A DNA stretch of 64,000 nt, taken from Caprimulgus europaeus (Eukaryota > Chordata > Aves > Caprimulgiformes > Caprimulgidae). The position numbers and the translations under genes were made by a program. The first letter of the stretch is position 1. The number at the start of each line of letters is the position of its first letter. Of the stretch, positions 37,301-47,420 are shown piece after piece. The stretch covers positions 43,006,839 to 43,070,838 of the forward strand of contig OU015532.1 of the NCBI GenBank assembly GCA_907165065.1, given 5' to 3'. Below the pieces are notes generated by a model. It did not search any database, had not been told where the DNA came from, and was given only the letters and a program-made list of their open reading frames with translations.

Positions 37301-37929
37301 CGAGGAGATGGGTACTCTGAGGCAGGGGAGCCAGGGACTCTACTGCCCTGCCTTGCCTTGCCCAACCTATCCACCCCCCAGTCAGCTGGGGAAACCGTAT
37401 CTCTCTGCATCTCCACATCTCTCCACATCTCTGTTTCCTTGCTGGGCATCTATCTAGCAAGCATGAGGGGTTTGCTCAGTGGGGCTTCTGGAAGGCAGCT
37501 GATAATTTTTATCTCTTTATTTCGGAGCTCGATCAGTGCATGAAGAGGGTTGCATTACATGCTTGGCTGCAGCTGTATGAGACCTGTTGATCCAGGAAGT
37601 CCCTCTCTTCCTTTTTGCAAGGTTGAAAAAGCCACACTAGGGCTTTTCAGTCAGGAAATGCCAGTCAAGCAGGGAACTCCCCAAACCCCACTTACCAGGG
37701 CTTCCCCCAAAGTGGTTCTTGCCCAGCGAGAGGGCGGATGGCTGGCTCAGGTGAGCTCTCGTGAGGCTGGGAGAGCAACAACGCCAGCACCAGGCTGCTC
37801 CCAAAGGCAGCTGCATGACCAAGTAGCATGGGCAGTGCCAGCTCCACGCTGCCTTCCTGCTGCCAGCCCCCTGTGCTGCTTGGGCAGGGGAGTTTGCTAC
37901 TGAGAGTGACATTTCCGCATGTGCCTGAC

Positions 37930-38140
37930 AGCATCTGTTGCCATGGCGATGTGTATCTGAGCCTGAGCCGAGCTGCTTCTTCCCTGAAGTTGTGAATTGA
38001 GCTCAGCTTTATTTATTTAAAACCAGCCGTAACGAGTGATAGAAAGAGAAGAGCCACATTACAATTCCTCTTGCGCAGGCTGTAGCCAAATGAGTCAGAG
38101 GCACTGCAGGCTTTAATCAGCCCACCTGACGTCAAACCTC
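37930..38140. promoter_or_regulatory. Candidate enhancer: RFX X-box, AP-1 and CRE cluster
   Basis: Three near-consensus motifs lie within 200 bp. An RFX-type X-box GTTGCCATGGCGAT is at 37937-37950, a perfect AP-1 site TGAGTCA at 38091-38097, and a perfect palindromic CRE TGACGTCA at 38127-38134. The surrounding DNA is non-repetitive and has no coding signal. It lies about 9 kb upstream of the CREB3L1 start codon. CREB3L1 itself is a CRE-binding bZIP factor, so feedback is conceivable. Enhancer activity is inferred from motif clustering only. Confidence 0.45.
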
Positions 38141-41100
38141 TCCATCAGAGGAAAGTGCCGCCTGGAAATGTCAACATGCCCAAATAGAAAGGCCAGAAGG
38201 TAAATCTTTTCCTGCGCTCACTCACCGAGTGGGAAAGAACAATTAAAAATCAGCCAGTTACCCAGACACATCTTAATAGCAATCTGATTGAACGCTCTTC
38301 TCCTCCCGGGCCTCTGCCGTCCCTGCCGTTAGCTGCCTGGGGACAAGGCCTCTAGGTTTAAAGGATCTTTCTAATGCAGCATCAAACCCCAGATCCTGCA
38401 AGAACAAGGTGTTACCACCAGCAGCAAAAATGGGCTCTGCAGGAAAACTCTGTCTCTAAAATGAGCTATCCCACAAACACTGAGCTCACCCTGCCGTGAT
38501 TGCTGTTCCCAGCTGCACGCGCGTGAATGCCCAGGGGTGAGAACAGCGACTTAGCTGGGATCAGCACGTGCAGACAGGACGTCGGGATGAGGGAGAAAGC
38601 AGCGGGAATGAGACTGTGTTTGCCAGAGAAGGTGTGAACCACCTGTGGACAGCCCTGAGAGATGACCCCAGCAATGGGAAATGGTCATGGCCTGTAACAG
38701 CAGTGTCTTACTGGGAAGGAAAACCCTTCTGCAGCCTTACTGCATCCTCTTGAACAGAGCTCAGACTTTGGGCCCACGTGATACAGACACGGTGAGAAGG
38801 AGCCCCCAGCTCTGGATACAAGAAGCCCGTTCTTTAGCGTGTATCATAATGAGGTGTGCACAGGGGAGAAGGATCATTCAAGGACACTTAGAGCTTTACC
38901 TTCCCCTTTGAGGAACGTCAAGCTAAGAAGCCTAGGGAAACCATCCCTTCCTGGCCCACTGGTGTTTGCCAGGGGTGACAAAGGGACACATGCAGACATC
39001 AAGGGTCACGAGCACGTGGAGAAGGAGGAAGGAAGGAAGAATGAGATGCAAACCGCACCGCTTAAAACCAGGCTGGCTTTCCAGTTCCTCCACACCCAGC
39101 GCTGTACAGCAGCCAACCTGGTGGGCTTCTGATCTTCCCAAATCACTTAACACTTCTCCCCCTTTTATTTTTGTCCTAAATGTAAGCATTTTCCTTTGGT
39201 GGCTGATCCTGGCAGCATGCCCCAGACATTACACTGGGGTTGCTTTTGCTCTAGGAGATAAGTCTGTAATGAAGGTTTCCTCTGCCGTGTCTCTCTTTCC
39301 CTTGTAGTGAAAGTCTGTAATTACCAGTGAGGGGCGAGGCAGTCAGCACTCAAACAATGTCATTTGAACGGGGGTGAGACATGCTGGAATTGCTGGGTTG
39401 TGCTTTTCTCCTCAGCAGGACTGCTTGTGGATCTGGACCTTGCTTTTAACCCTTGACAGGGCAGGGAATGCTCTCCGCCACTCCCCCAACCAACCTGTGT
39501 GCTCCAGATCTGCTTGGTTCCAATGGGGGCAGATCCTGTTGGACGTAGCCAAGATGTGAGTGTCTGACTTCCCCATCCTCGAGGGGCTGAGTGGCCCAAA
39601 TCAGCAGGAATTTCCCCCAAGTCATCATGCGGGTAACTGGGGTTTGGAGTTGACTCCGTATGGTTCATGCACTGTGTCAAAACTGAGCTCTTGCAGTCTC
39701 CTTGCCCCATCTTGGCTAATTCTGTTCCAGCAGCTCTTCAGTTCCCTCCTGCACCAAAGGGACCATGCTCAGCATGCTCCTGCTTCTCACTCCTTGATGT
39801 AAGGTGTCTTCTTGGGGTAAAATTGAGTCAAATGGGTTGTGCAGCTATACCCCTCATCCATTCTGGGAAAAGGTTTGAGATGTAGGAAGTGGTTAAGAGA
39901 AATAAGGCAACACAGCCCCCTCAGAATGACTCTTCAGGTTGTCTGCAGCCTCGTGAAGGCTGCCTGGGTCCCTTTTGCAAGCTGGCCTTGCAACCATGCA
40001 GGCTGGAAGCCTGTTAGAGTAAATCAAAATTAGTGCATGGGAAGCTGAGGCAACCACCCTCCTCCGCTGTTCTGTAGCTTCCCATTCACCTGAATTTCCT
40101 GAAGGGGAGTTATTTGCAGTGTCTCCAAATGCTACAAACCTGCTGGAAGGAGATGCATTTATACTGAAGTTACTCTTTATTCACTTAGTCACCCTCAAAG
40201 TTGTCTGGTTCTCCAGGGAGATTGCCAGGAAAAAAAAAAAGAAAAATAAAAGAAAATAAATTTAAAAAACAGAGTCTCTGCTGTGTTTGAGGTGTGGAGC
40301 AGGGAGGGCAGATTGTGTGTGACAAGGCAAAGAAACATTCTTAGCCTGCCTTGAAGAAGTGAAGGAGGTAGACGGCGATTTTTCTCCCTTTATCAGTTAA
40401 TTTCAAAGTGGTGTGTTTTCAGTTCTCATCTTTTCTTGTGGTACCCAGTTACTGTTTTAGGCCTTTACTTTCTGAGGTACCTAATCCTGGCACAGGCAGC
40501 TCAGCTGCATGCCCAGGAGGCTGAAGGGGTTCCATAGAGGACATTGCTAGGGTCTGGTGTCTTGTATTCAAGGCTTTCCTTTCCCTAGGTCTTGCATTCC
40601 CTGCCTGTCACTCACTCCTTGTCTGCAAGGCTGATTTAAATCTATCTGAGGGACCTTACTTCACTTCACCCTAGAAAGAATAATAATTGCAGCGCTGAGC
40701 TCTGTGGCTTCCCCTCCATTCCCCACATAGCATCAGGATGCTCACTGAAACCACAGCATTCATGGATCCTTGCCATATGCAAACGTGCAATTAAGATGCT
40801 CTTCACTTTCCCCCCTACTTCACAAGCAAGAGGGGGGAAAAAAAAGCACAAGTGATGGTGTACATTCCCTTAGCACACGCGTGTGCCTGTGCCTCGCATG
40901 AGTGCTCCAGCACAGCTCACACCTCTCTGGACTCCTTGGTTACTGATGACATTTGTCTGCTTGCAGGCAGACGTTTAATTGGATGCAGCACCAGTTGTGT
41001 GTAGCTGCACGCAGAGGAACACACACAACAGAACTTGTTCTCTCTTTGAGCTGTGGCAGCAGATTCATGAAGATTTCACAGGTCTTCCTCCCCTTCCTCT

Positions 41101-41650
41101 GGCTTTAGCAGGGAGCAGGGATAGGTGTGATTTCCTCGCTGGCTTTGCTCCCTGTCCTGCTGCTGCTCGCTGGTGGTGGGAGCAGGTGTGCTGGGTACCT
41201 GGCTGGGAGACAGCAGCCAGCAGGAAGGAGGAAATGGGAAGCAGCTAAAGCTGGCTGGAGGGACAAGTGTGTGTCTAAGAGAGCTTAAACCAGCCGCTGG
41301 AAGGAAATCAAAAGGGAGCCGGATTTCCTGGATGAGGCTGTGGAGCAGAGGGCAGAGAAAGACTCCAGCATCTGCAAGTCCTTCCTCAAAAGTTACCTTT
41401 GGCTAGAGGACTTTTTGCTGGATTCCTCCTCTCTTGACTTCTTCATGGGCTTTGAATTGTTCCCACAAAATCTGAATGCAGAAATGACAGCCTGAGTGTC
41501 AGATATATAAGCGCTTGTGCCATCGCACACGGCCTGACTCCTGGGGACTGTCTGGGGACTGCAGTGCCTCTTCTTTGAACTAGACTGAAAGTCCCGTTTC
41601 CATCTTCACCTTGTTCTCAGTGGGACTTCAGGAACAGAGGGAACCTACAA
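38141..41650. other. Intergenic, no gene seen
   Basis: Non-repetitive apart from the 27-bp repeat and an A-rich run at about 40231-40268. No exon-like sequence is seen. Confidence 0.5.
39751..39777 (+). repeat. 27-bp exact repeat, copy 2
   Basis: Identical to 37274-37300 over 27 bases, in the same orientation, with unrelated flanks. No surrounding transposon is recognised. Confidence 0.8.
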
Positions 41651-41920
41651 TCATAGAATCACAGCATGGTGGGGGTTGGAAGGGACCTCAGGAGATCATC
41701 CAGTCCAACCCTCCTGCCAAAGCAGGTTCCCTACACCAGGTTGCGCAGGAAAGCGTCCAGGTGGGTTTGAACATCTCCAGAGATGGAGACCCCACACCCT
41801 CTCTGGGCAGCCTGTCCCAGGGCTCTGGCGCCCTCACAGTAAAGAAATTTTTCCTTAAGTTTGTGTGGAACTTTTGGTGTTGCAGTTTTTGCCCATTGCC
41901 CCCTTGTCCTGTCACCAGCT
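41651..41920 (-). mobile_element. CR1 LINE 3' fragment, 'gtgccagagccctggg' subfamily
   Basis: Nearly collinear with the copy at 24966-25240: same internal landmarks, same truncation point next to 'gacaagggggcaatgggc', and the same terminus with an octamer tail (gctgtgattctatg). An A-rich run follows on its 5' side. Confidence 0.95.
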
Positions 41921-41929
41921 ACCACCAAA

Positions 41930-42889
41930 AAAAAAAAAGCAGCAGTTGCTTCTTCTGTCTGTATTGCACAAAACAGTGAGCAAATCCACCCCTGAGCAAT
42001 ATACTGAGAGGTAGTCGAGTCCAGAGGAAAGCTGGAGAGAAATAAATCAGGACTGCTATGAAGAGCTACTGAAGGGCCAAAGTGTGCAGGGCTCCAGAAA
42101 GCCTTGGTGGCTGGGAAGATGGCTTGTGGCAGAAACCAGCTATTCCATCCCTGTGAACACTAAAGCTGGAAAAATAAACAGGACAAATGGCATCTTTCAC
42201 CAGACTTGATGTAAAAGCTCTGCTGTGGTGGCAATCCTAAAAAGCCAGCCTGACCCCCAAGCAGGAGCTCTAACAGTGTGAATCATCCCCAAAATGCTCT
42301 CCAAATGAGGGCAAACCCCAGGCAGATGACCTCTCCTGTAACAACGGAGCCTGCGTGCAGCAAACCAAAAATCACTGACATAGGCAATTTGCCCCACATT
42401 CCTCAAGATACACTCATCCTTGATGAGTTTGTGAAACCTCCTGGCTTGGTCTGGTGGAGGGAGAGACAAAAGCTTCAGCTTCACAGGCTGCAGAATGGCC
42501 TGGATTGCTGTGCACACGGGCAAGCCCAGGGGCTGCTTCCCTTTTCTTGCACGTCTGGCTCACAGCGGTACAGGGTGAAGGCAAAGCGAATGCAAGGTGG
42601 CACCATGAGGGACAGTTTTCTCTCTATGGGTATCAAGTCAGCGGCAGCAGCAAGATGAGGCAGGAGGGAGCACAGCAGAGTGGGATCGCTTCCTTAGGAG
42701 GAGGGTGTTGATGATTCACTTCTCAGCACTGATAAAACGAGCTTGGTCATACATGTGCGTTTGCAGTATCAAGTGCTGAGGGGCCAGGAAGGCTTATCTG
42801 CTGTCAGTGTGAGACTTGTTCAGTCTAAATGTTCTTGATTGCTGCTTCGGTTTCCTGCTGTTATCAGATTGCAAATAAATCTAAATATA
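41930..42889. other. Intergenic, no gene seen
   Basis: No repeats or exons recognised between two CR1-derived stretches. Confidence 0.45.
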
Positions 42890-43475
42890 AAATCAGAGAA
42901 AAGAGGGCTGAAAAGGAGTTTGAGTGATCAAGTGATTCAGCCTGTCCTAAGGTTGCCTCCTGATCAGATGTATCTGTGTTCCAAGAGATGGCTGCAGGAC
43001 TGGTTTTAAGAATGCTCCAGAGGGTGGCATTACCACTGCCCAGGCATCTCGTCACCTCTTGACCATTATGTAGGTTTTTCTATGACTTGGTTGAAAGTTT
43101 TCTAAGGAGTCCGTTACTGCTTGTCCCCTCTGGTGTGGCAGTGGAGAGCCATTCTTGCCTTCCCATTTCCTGCAGCTCTCTGAATGCCTAAAGGCGTGAG
43201 AGTCATCGCTTTAGACCCAAGCAGCCCAATCCCCTCAGTCCTTTTTTAGGGTCCTCTTTTTCTCCCGTCATTCCCACTGTCCTCCTCTGGACTCAGCCCA
43301 GTTAGTCCCCATCTTGCTCAAGGGGTGGCACCCCAGATGAGCACAGTATTTTGGCTAACTCCACGCAGAGCAGAAGGGGAACTTCCCATCTTAAAGGTTT
43401 TGTACAAGGATTCCCACATTTCTATCCCAGCGTGGCATTTGCCTTTTTCACAGCCCTGTGACCCTGCTAACGCTG
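42890..43475 (-). mobile_element. Old, diverged CR1 LINE fragment
   Basis: The clearest part is 43255-43475, whose plus-strand text 'tgtcctcctctggactcagc', 'ggggtggcaccccagatgag', 'cacagtattttgg' and 'ggcatttgcctttttcacag' parallels the reverse complement of CR1 ORF2 end sequences. The 42890-43255 part resembles the CR1 3' UTR only weakly (for example 'tggcattaccactgcccagg'). It is considerably older than the adjacent copy at 43739. Confidence 0.55.
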
Positions 43476-43738
43476 CTCAAGTGTTCCAAGCGCTGTAGTG
43501 GCCAGGCCTCCTCTGTGGCAGTGCCACTCAGCCTGTCCTTCCCCCCCTCACTCCGTGCAGCAGCACAACTGAGTCTTTTGGAATTGCCATCACCTCCCCT
43601 CATCCCCTCAACGCTCTCCCTGTCCTCAGGTCTCTTCTGGAGCACAAACTGCTCACCTGCAATTGTACCTCTCCTTTTTGGCTCCAGAGCGTCAGCAGTG
43701 ACACTCTCTAACACTGAGATAGCATTTGCATTGCCTGT

Positions 43739-44225
43739 CATAGAATCATTTGATTGGAAAAGGCCTTTGAGTCCAAGCGTACCTGTCCACCACTAAACCA
43801 TATCTCTGAGCACCTCATCTACCTGTCTTTTAAATCCCTCCAGGGATGGGGACTCAACCACCTCCCTGGGCAGCCCGTTCATCACCTGAGAACCCTTTCA
43901 GTGAAGAAATATTTCCTGCCATCCAATCTGTACCTCCCTTGGCACAACTTGAGGCCATTTCCTCTTGTTCTGTCACCAGTTACCTGGGAGAAGAGGCTGA
44001 CCCCCACCTCCCTACACCCTCCTTTCAGGCAGTTGCAGACAGTGATAAGGTCTCCCCTCAGCCTCCTCTTCTCCAGACTAAACAACCCCAGTTCCCTCAG
44101 CTGTGAACTCATCACACTTGTGCTCCAGACCCTTCCCCAGCTCCGTTGCCCTTCTCTGGACACACTCCAGCACCTCCATGTCCTTCTTGCAGTGAGGGGT
44201 CCCAAACTGGATTACACTCTTGTCT
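43739..44225 (-). mobile_element. CR1 LINE 3' fragment, 'ggcctcaagttg' subfamily
   Basis: On the minus strand it includes 'cactgcaagaaggacatgga' then 'ggtgctggagtgtgtcc', 'gaactggggttgtttagtct', 'ggagaagaggaggctgaggg', 'agaggaaatggcctcaagtt', and the 3' end with one 'atgattctatg' octamer. Relic frames only. Confidence 0.93.
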
Positions 44226-45935
44226 AACATGGGGAAAATATCTGTTTCAAAGCTCTACACAAGTGCTAGGGATGAGGTTTCCTATCAGAGCTCTCCATCT
44301 TGGAGCAGCTTTGCAGTGTGATACCGAAAAGGGAGGTTTGTTGGAATCCTTCTTTGCCTGCAGAGCTGCAGCAGGGGAGCTGCAGCCAGGGCAGTTACCT
44401 TCAGTATTAAAAGTATTAAAGACAAGCAGGGTCTCAGAGCAGGCAATTTAATTTGTTTTCAAGCTATTCTAATCTTCTGCATGGACTTCTCAATCCCTCT
44501 CTGAATGTGCCAAAGCATTTTTCCTTCAGAGTGCAGACAAACAAGTGAGGTTTACTTTGCTTGACCTTTTTTGATGACACTGCCACCCATGCTGTGCAAA
44601 CAGTCGCTGGAGCTGACACCGCCTCAGCTTCCTCGGTGTGGCGCTGAGGATAAATACAGCGTGTGTCCTGAGAAGAGGCTTCCTTGTGTGAACTTGGGCA
44701 AGGCACTCAACCAGAAACTCTTGGTGCTGTCGGTGAGTCTTCACAGATATCTGTGTTTGGTTAAGCAGCAGGAGGTGAAGCTGCCCCTGTTGGGGCTCTG
44801 CCTGTGCTCTGTGACCCTGGGCTGTCACCCCATTGCTGTCACAGGGCTCAGTCCTTCTGCCCCTGGCAGCTGAGAGCCTCGCTGACTGGGAGGTCAAAGG
44901 TGAGACACCTTTCCCCTTGCTTGGAGATAGAGGTTTGCTTCTTGGTGAAGGTCTGGACATATTTCTTCTCCTCATCTTCCAGCAGCAAAGGTTTCTGCCT
45001 TCCCCCCTTTAAACCCACTGGCACCCACATGGACAAAGAAGTTTCTTTACCAGTAAGGAAGGAGGAACAGCATTATTTTCTCAGCACGATTCCATCCTGG
45101 TTGAATTTATGTCTCTGACCTGTTTACCCAAAGGCTCCTTACACTTGACTGAAACGTCAGGTAAAAGTAATGTAACTGTAAGAGCCCATTGTGTGTGCCA
45201 GGATAAAGGCTTTTGTGTGCAGGAGGTAGCATGTGGCTGCTTGTGCTATGAGTAGCCAAGGAGCTCCTTGGGTTGTGCTGTTAGTCCTGAGACCCATGGG
45301 GAATGTGGAGCAGGACCCTGGATGGATGGAAACCCAGTATCTGGTTCAAGCATAGGCTCCAGCCAGCCTCAAATCTGCACTTTCCCACCAGGACCCTCAC
45401 GGTGGGCAACTTTCAGCTAGGTTTCTTCCAGGAGAGATGCACCACTTGGGGTTTTTTTTCCTCCATGTGCCTGTGACAAGGAAAGCCATTGCCAGGGGCT
45501 GTGACTCCAGTCTGTTCTCTGTGGAGCCATGAGAGCAATGACAGATTAATAAAACATCAGGGCTTCTTCTTCCACACGATTATTATAAGTGGTTTTCCTG
45601 AGTGTTGGTTGGAGTAAGGATCAGAGAGGACAGGGATCCATAATCCTATTTATCTGAAGCCATATAATCTTCCTGAAGCTCTTTAATGGTGCCCAACTCT
45701 TTAATTACAGAGCAGCCACATGGGCTCCTGCAGCCAGACCTACCTGCAAGCCTGGTGGGGACAGCAGGGGCTGGGAGATGTCCCTGCCAGGTTGCAGCTC
45801 CACTCTGGGCACTGACTCCTTGCAAAACTCATCTTTCCTGGCCCTACTTCCCAAGGGATGCAGAGGGGCCACCAAAGAGCTTGCTGCTGGCAAGGGATGG
45901 CTCTGGGTCTGCTGAAGGGAAGGTTTGTTCAGTTC
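44226..45935. other. Intergenic, no gene seen
   Basis: Mixed composition; no repeat family, exon or RNA gene recognised. Confidence 0.5.
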
Positions 45936-46556
45936 TTGCCCAGGTGACCAAGAAGGCCAACAGCATCCTGGCCTGTATCAGAAATGGTGTGACCAGCAGG
46001 AGTAGGGAAGTGATCGTCCCCCTGTACTGGGCACTGATGAGGCTGCAGCTCAAGTGCTGGGTTCAGTGTTGGGCACCTCACTACAAGAAGGACATGGAGG
46101 TGCTGGAGCGTGTGCAGAGAAGGGAAACGGAGCTGGGGAAGGGGCTGGAGCACAAGTGTGATGAGTTCACAGCTGAGGGAACTGGGGGTGTTGAGCCTGG
46201 AGAAGAAGAGGCTGAGGGGAGACCTTCTGGCTCTCTACAACTCCCTGAAAGGAGGGTGTAGGGAGGTAGGTGTTGGTCTCTTCTCCCAAGGAACAAGTGA
46301 CAGGACAAGAGGAAATGGCCTCAAGTTGTGCCAAGGGCAGTTGAGACTGGATGTGAGGAAGAATTTCGTTGCTGAAAGGGCTCTCAGACACTGGAAGGGG
46401 TTGCCCAGGGCAGTGGTGGAGTCCCCGTCCCTGGAGGGACTGAAGAGTCGTGTAGACACAGTGCTGAGGGACATGGGTTAGTGGGCACGGTGTTGCTGGG
46501 TTGATGGTTGGACTTGGTGATCTTTCAGGTCTTTTCCAACCTTAACGATTCAATGA
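45936..46556 (+). mobile_element. CR1 LINE 3' fragment abutting the CREB3L1 promoter
   Basis: It starts in the ORF2 tail ('gaccaagaaggccaacagca', 'gtccccctgtactgggcact') and continues through 'gtgttgagcctggagaagaa', 'aggaaatggcctcaagttgt' and 'gttgcccagggcagtggtgg'. It ends with 'ggttggacttggtgatcttt' and 'acgattcaatgat'. The end lies about 40 bp from the CREB3L1 CpG island. Frameshifted and inactive. Confidence 0.95.
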
Positions 46557-46589
46557 TCCACCAAAGGGAAATCTCTCTGCCGGGGACCA

Positions 46590-47025
46590 GCATCACCCCC
46601 GGGCTCCCGCCGCTGACACCGCCCCGCTCGGAGCGCGGCAGCCCGGGCAGCGCCGGGCTCGTTGTGCCGTTCGGAGGGTGGTTTGACGCGGGTGTCCCCG
46701 GCGGTCCGGGGCAGAGGGGCGGGGGCAGCCCGGGAGGCGGGCGCGCTGCCTGCGGGCGGTGTCGGCGAGGGAAGTCCCGCCCCGCCGGTTGCCGGCGCTG
46801 GCGGGGGCGGGCCGCGGGCGGCCCCTCGGCAGCGGGGCACTGACAGCTGCCCCGAGCGGGCACCCGCCGCCGCGCTCCCGTCCCCGGCAGGCGGCTCGCT
46901 CCCCGCCACCACCCCCGCCGCCCCATGGACCGCCGCCGCCGGGGGCCGGGCGGGCTCCTACCGCCGCTGTGAGCCCGGCCGGGCCGAGCCCGGGGGGACG
47001 GCCGAGCCCCTGCGCCGCGGGCACC
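46590..47025 (+). promoter_or_regulatory. CREB3L1: CREB3L1 CpG-island promoter and 5' UTR
   Basis: This is a very GC-rich, CpG-dense block that begins about 40 bp after the end of a CR1 fragment and runs through exon 1 into the first few hundred bases of intron 1. GC boxes of the Sp1/KLF type are visible near 46714-46724 (aggggcggggg) and 46802-46811 (gggggcgggc). I see no TATA box close to the ATG, which suits a dispersed CpG-island promoter. A TGACGCG element at about 46683 resembles a CRE half-site. The transcription start cannot be fixed from sequence alone. Confidence 0.75.
46925..46972 (+). promoter_or_regulatory. Upstream ORF in the CREB3L1 leader (15 codons plus stop)
   Basis: An ATG in a fair context (ccccATGGa, +4 G) opens a 15-codon frame, Met-Asp then an Arg-rich run, ending ...LLPPL and TGA. 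It stops 53 nt before the CREB3L1 ATG at 47026 and does not overlap it. If transcription starts upstream of 46925, as the island suggests, ribosomes would meet this ORF first and would need to re-initiate or leaky-scan. uORFs are known in stress-response transcription factor mRNAs such as ATF4. A role here is inference. Confidence 0.5.
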
Positions 47026-47133
47026 ATGGACAGTATCCTGGAGCCCTTCCCCGCCGAGCGCCTCTTCCCCGCCGCCGGCACCGGCTTCCTCGACCTCGGC
47101 GACTTCAGCGAGGCGGACTTCCTCAGCAATGTG
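47026..47133 (+). CDS. CREB3L1: CREB3L1 (OASIS) coding exon 1, N-terminal 36 codons
   Basis: This exon encodes the N-terminus of an ER-membrane bZIP transcription factor. In the known family, the protein is cleaved by site-1 and site-2 proteases under ER stress, and its cytosolic half enters the nucleus to activate collagen and secretory genes. The 36 codons read [14 protein letters not shown], then FLDLGD, then E-DFL-N. This matches the start of vertebrate CREB3L1 as I remember it (MD-VLEPFPA-RLFP...FLDLGD...E-DFL-N), apart from about two extra residues (Gly/Thr region) before FLDLGD. The segment is acidic and hydrophobic, as expected at the start of the transactivation domain. The bZIP, transmembrane and luminal parts lie in later exons outside this window. 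The start codon has a strong context (gcaccATGG). The exon ends at GTG|GTAAGG, a canonical donor in phase 0. CREB3L2 is excluded because its N-terminus lacks LEPFPA and FLDLGD. Confidence 0.93.
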
Positions 47134-47420
47134 GTAAGGGACCGCCGGCACCGACACCCCCCCGTCCCTCGTCCCCCTCCCCGCCTCCTTCCCCGGCAGC
47201 GGGGACGGGAGGTGCCGGCGGGCTCTCCGCTGTCCCCGCCGCCTGCCCCGGGGGCTGCGTGTGCCGGGGTCCTGCCCCTGAGCGCAGGTGTCCTGCCCCT
47301 GAGCGGGTGCAGGTACCCGGGTGCCCCTCGCCGCACACAGCCAACCCCTCCTCTCCGGCACCGTCCCCAGGCGTCCTGCGCCGGCACCCCTAGCAGACCC
47401 CGCTGGGCAATAGTAATATT
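47134..47420. promoter_or_regulatory. CpG-island shoulder in CREB3L1 intron 1
   Basis: GC-rich, CpG-containing sequence continues for about 300 bp after the exon 1 donor and then drops to background. It includes a short near-tandem 'gtcctgcccctgagcg' pair at 47269-47305. Open frames through here are extensions of the island composition. Confidence 0.6.
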
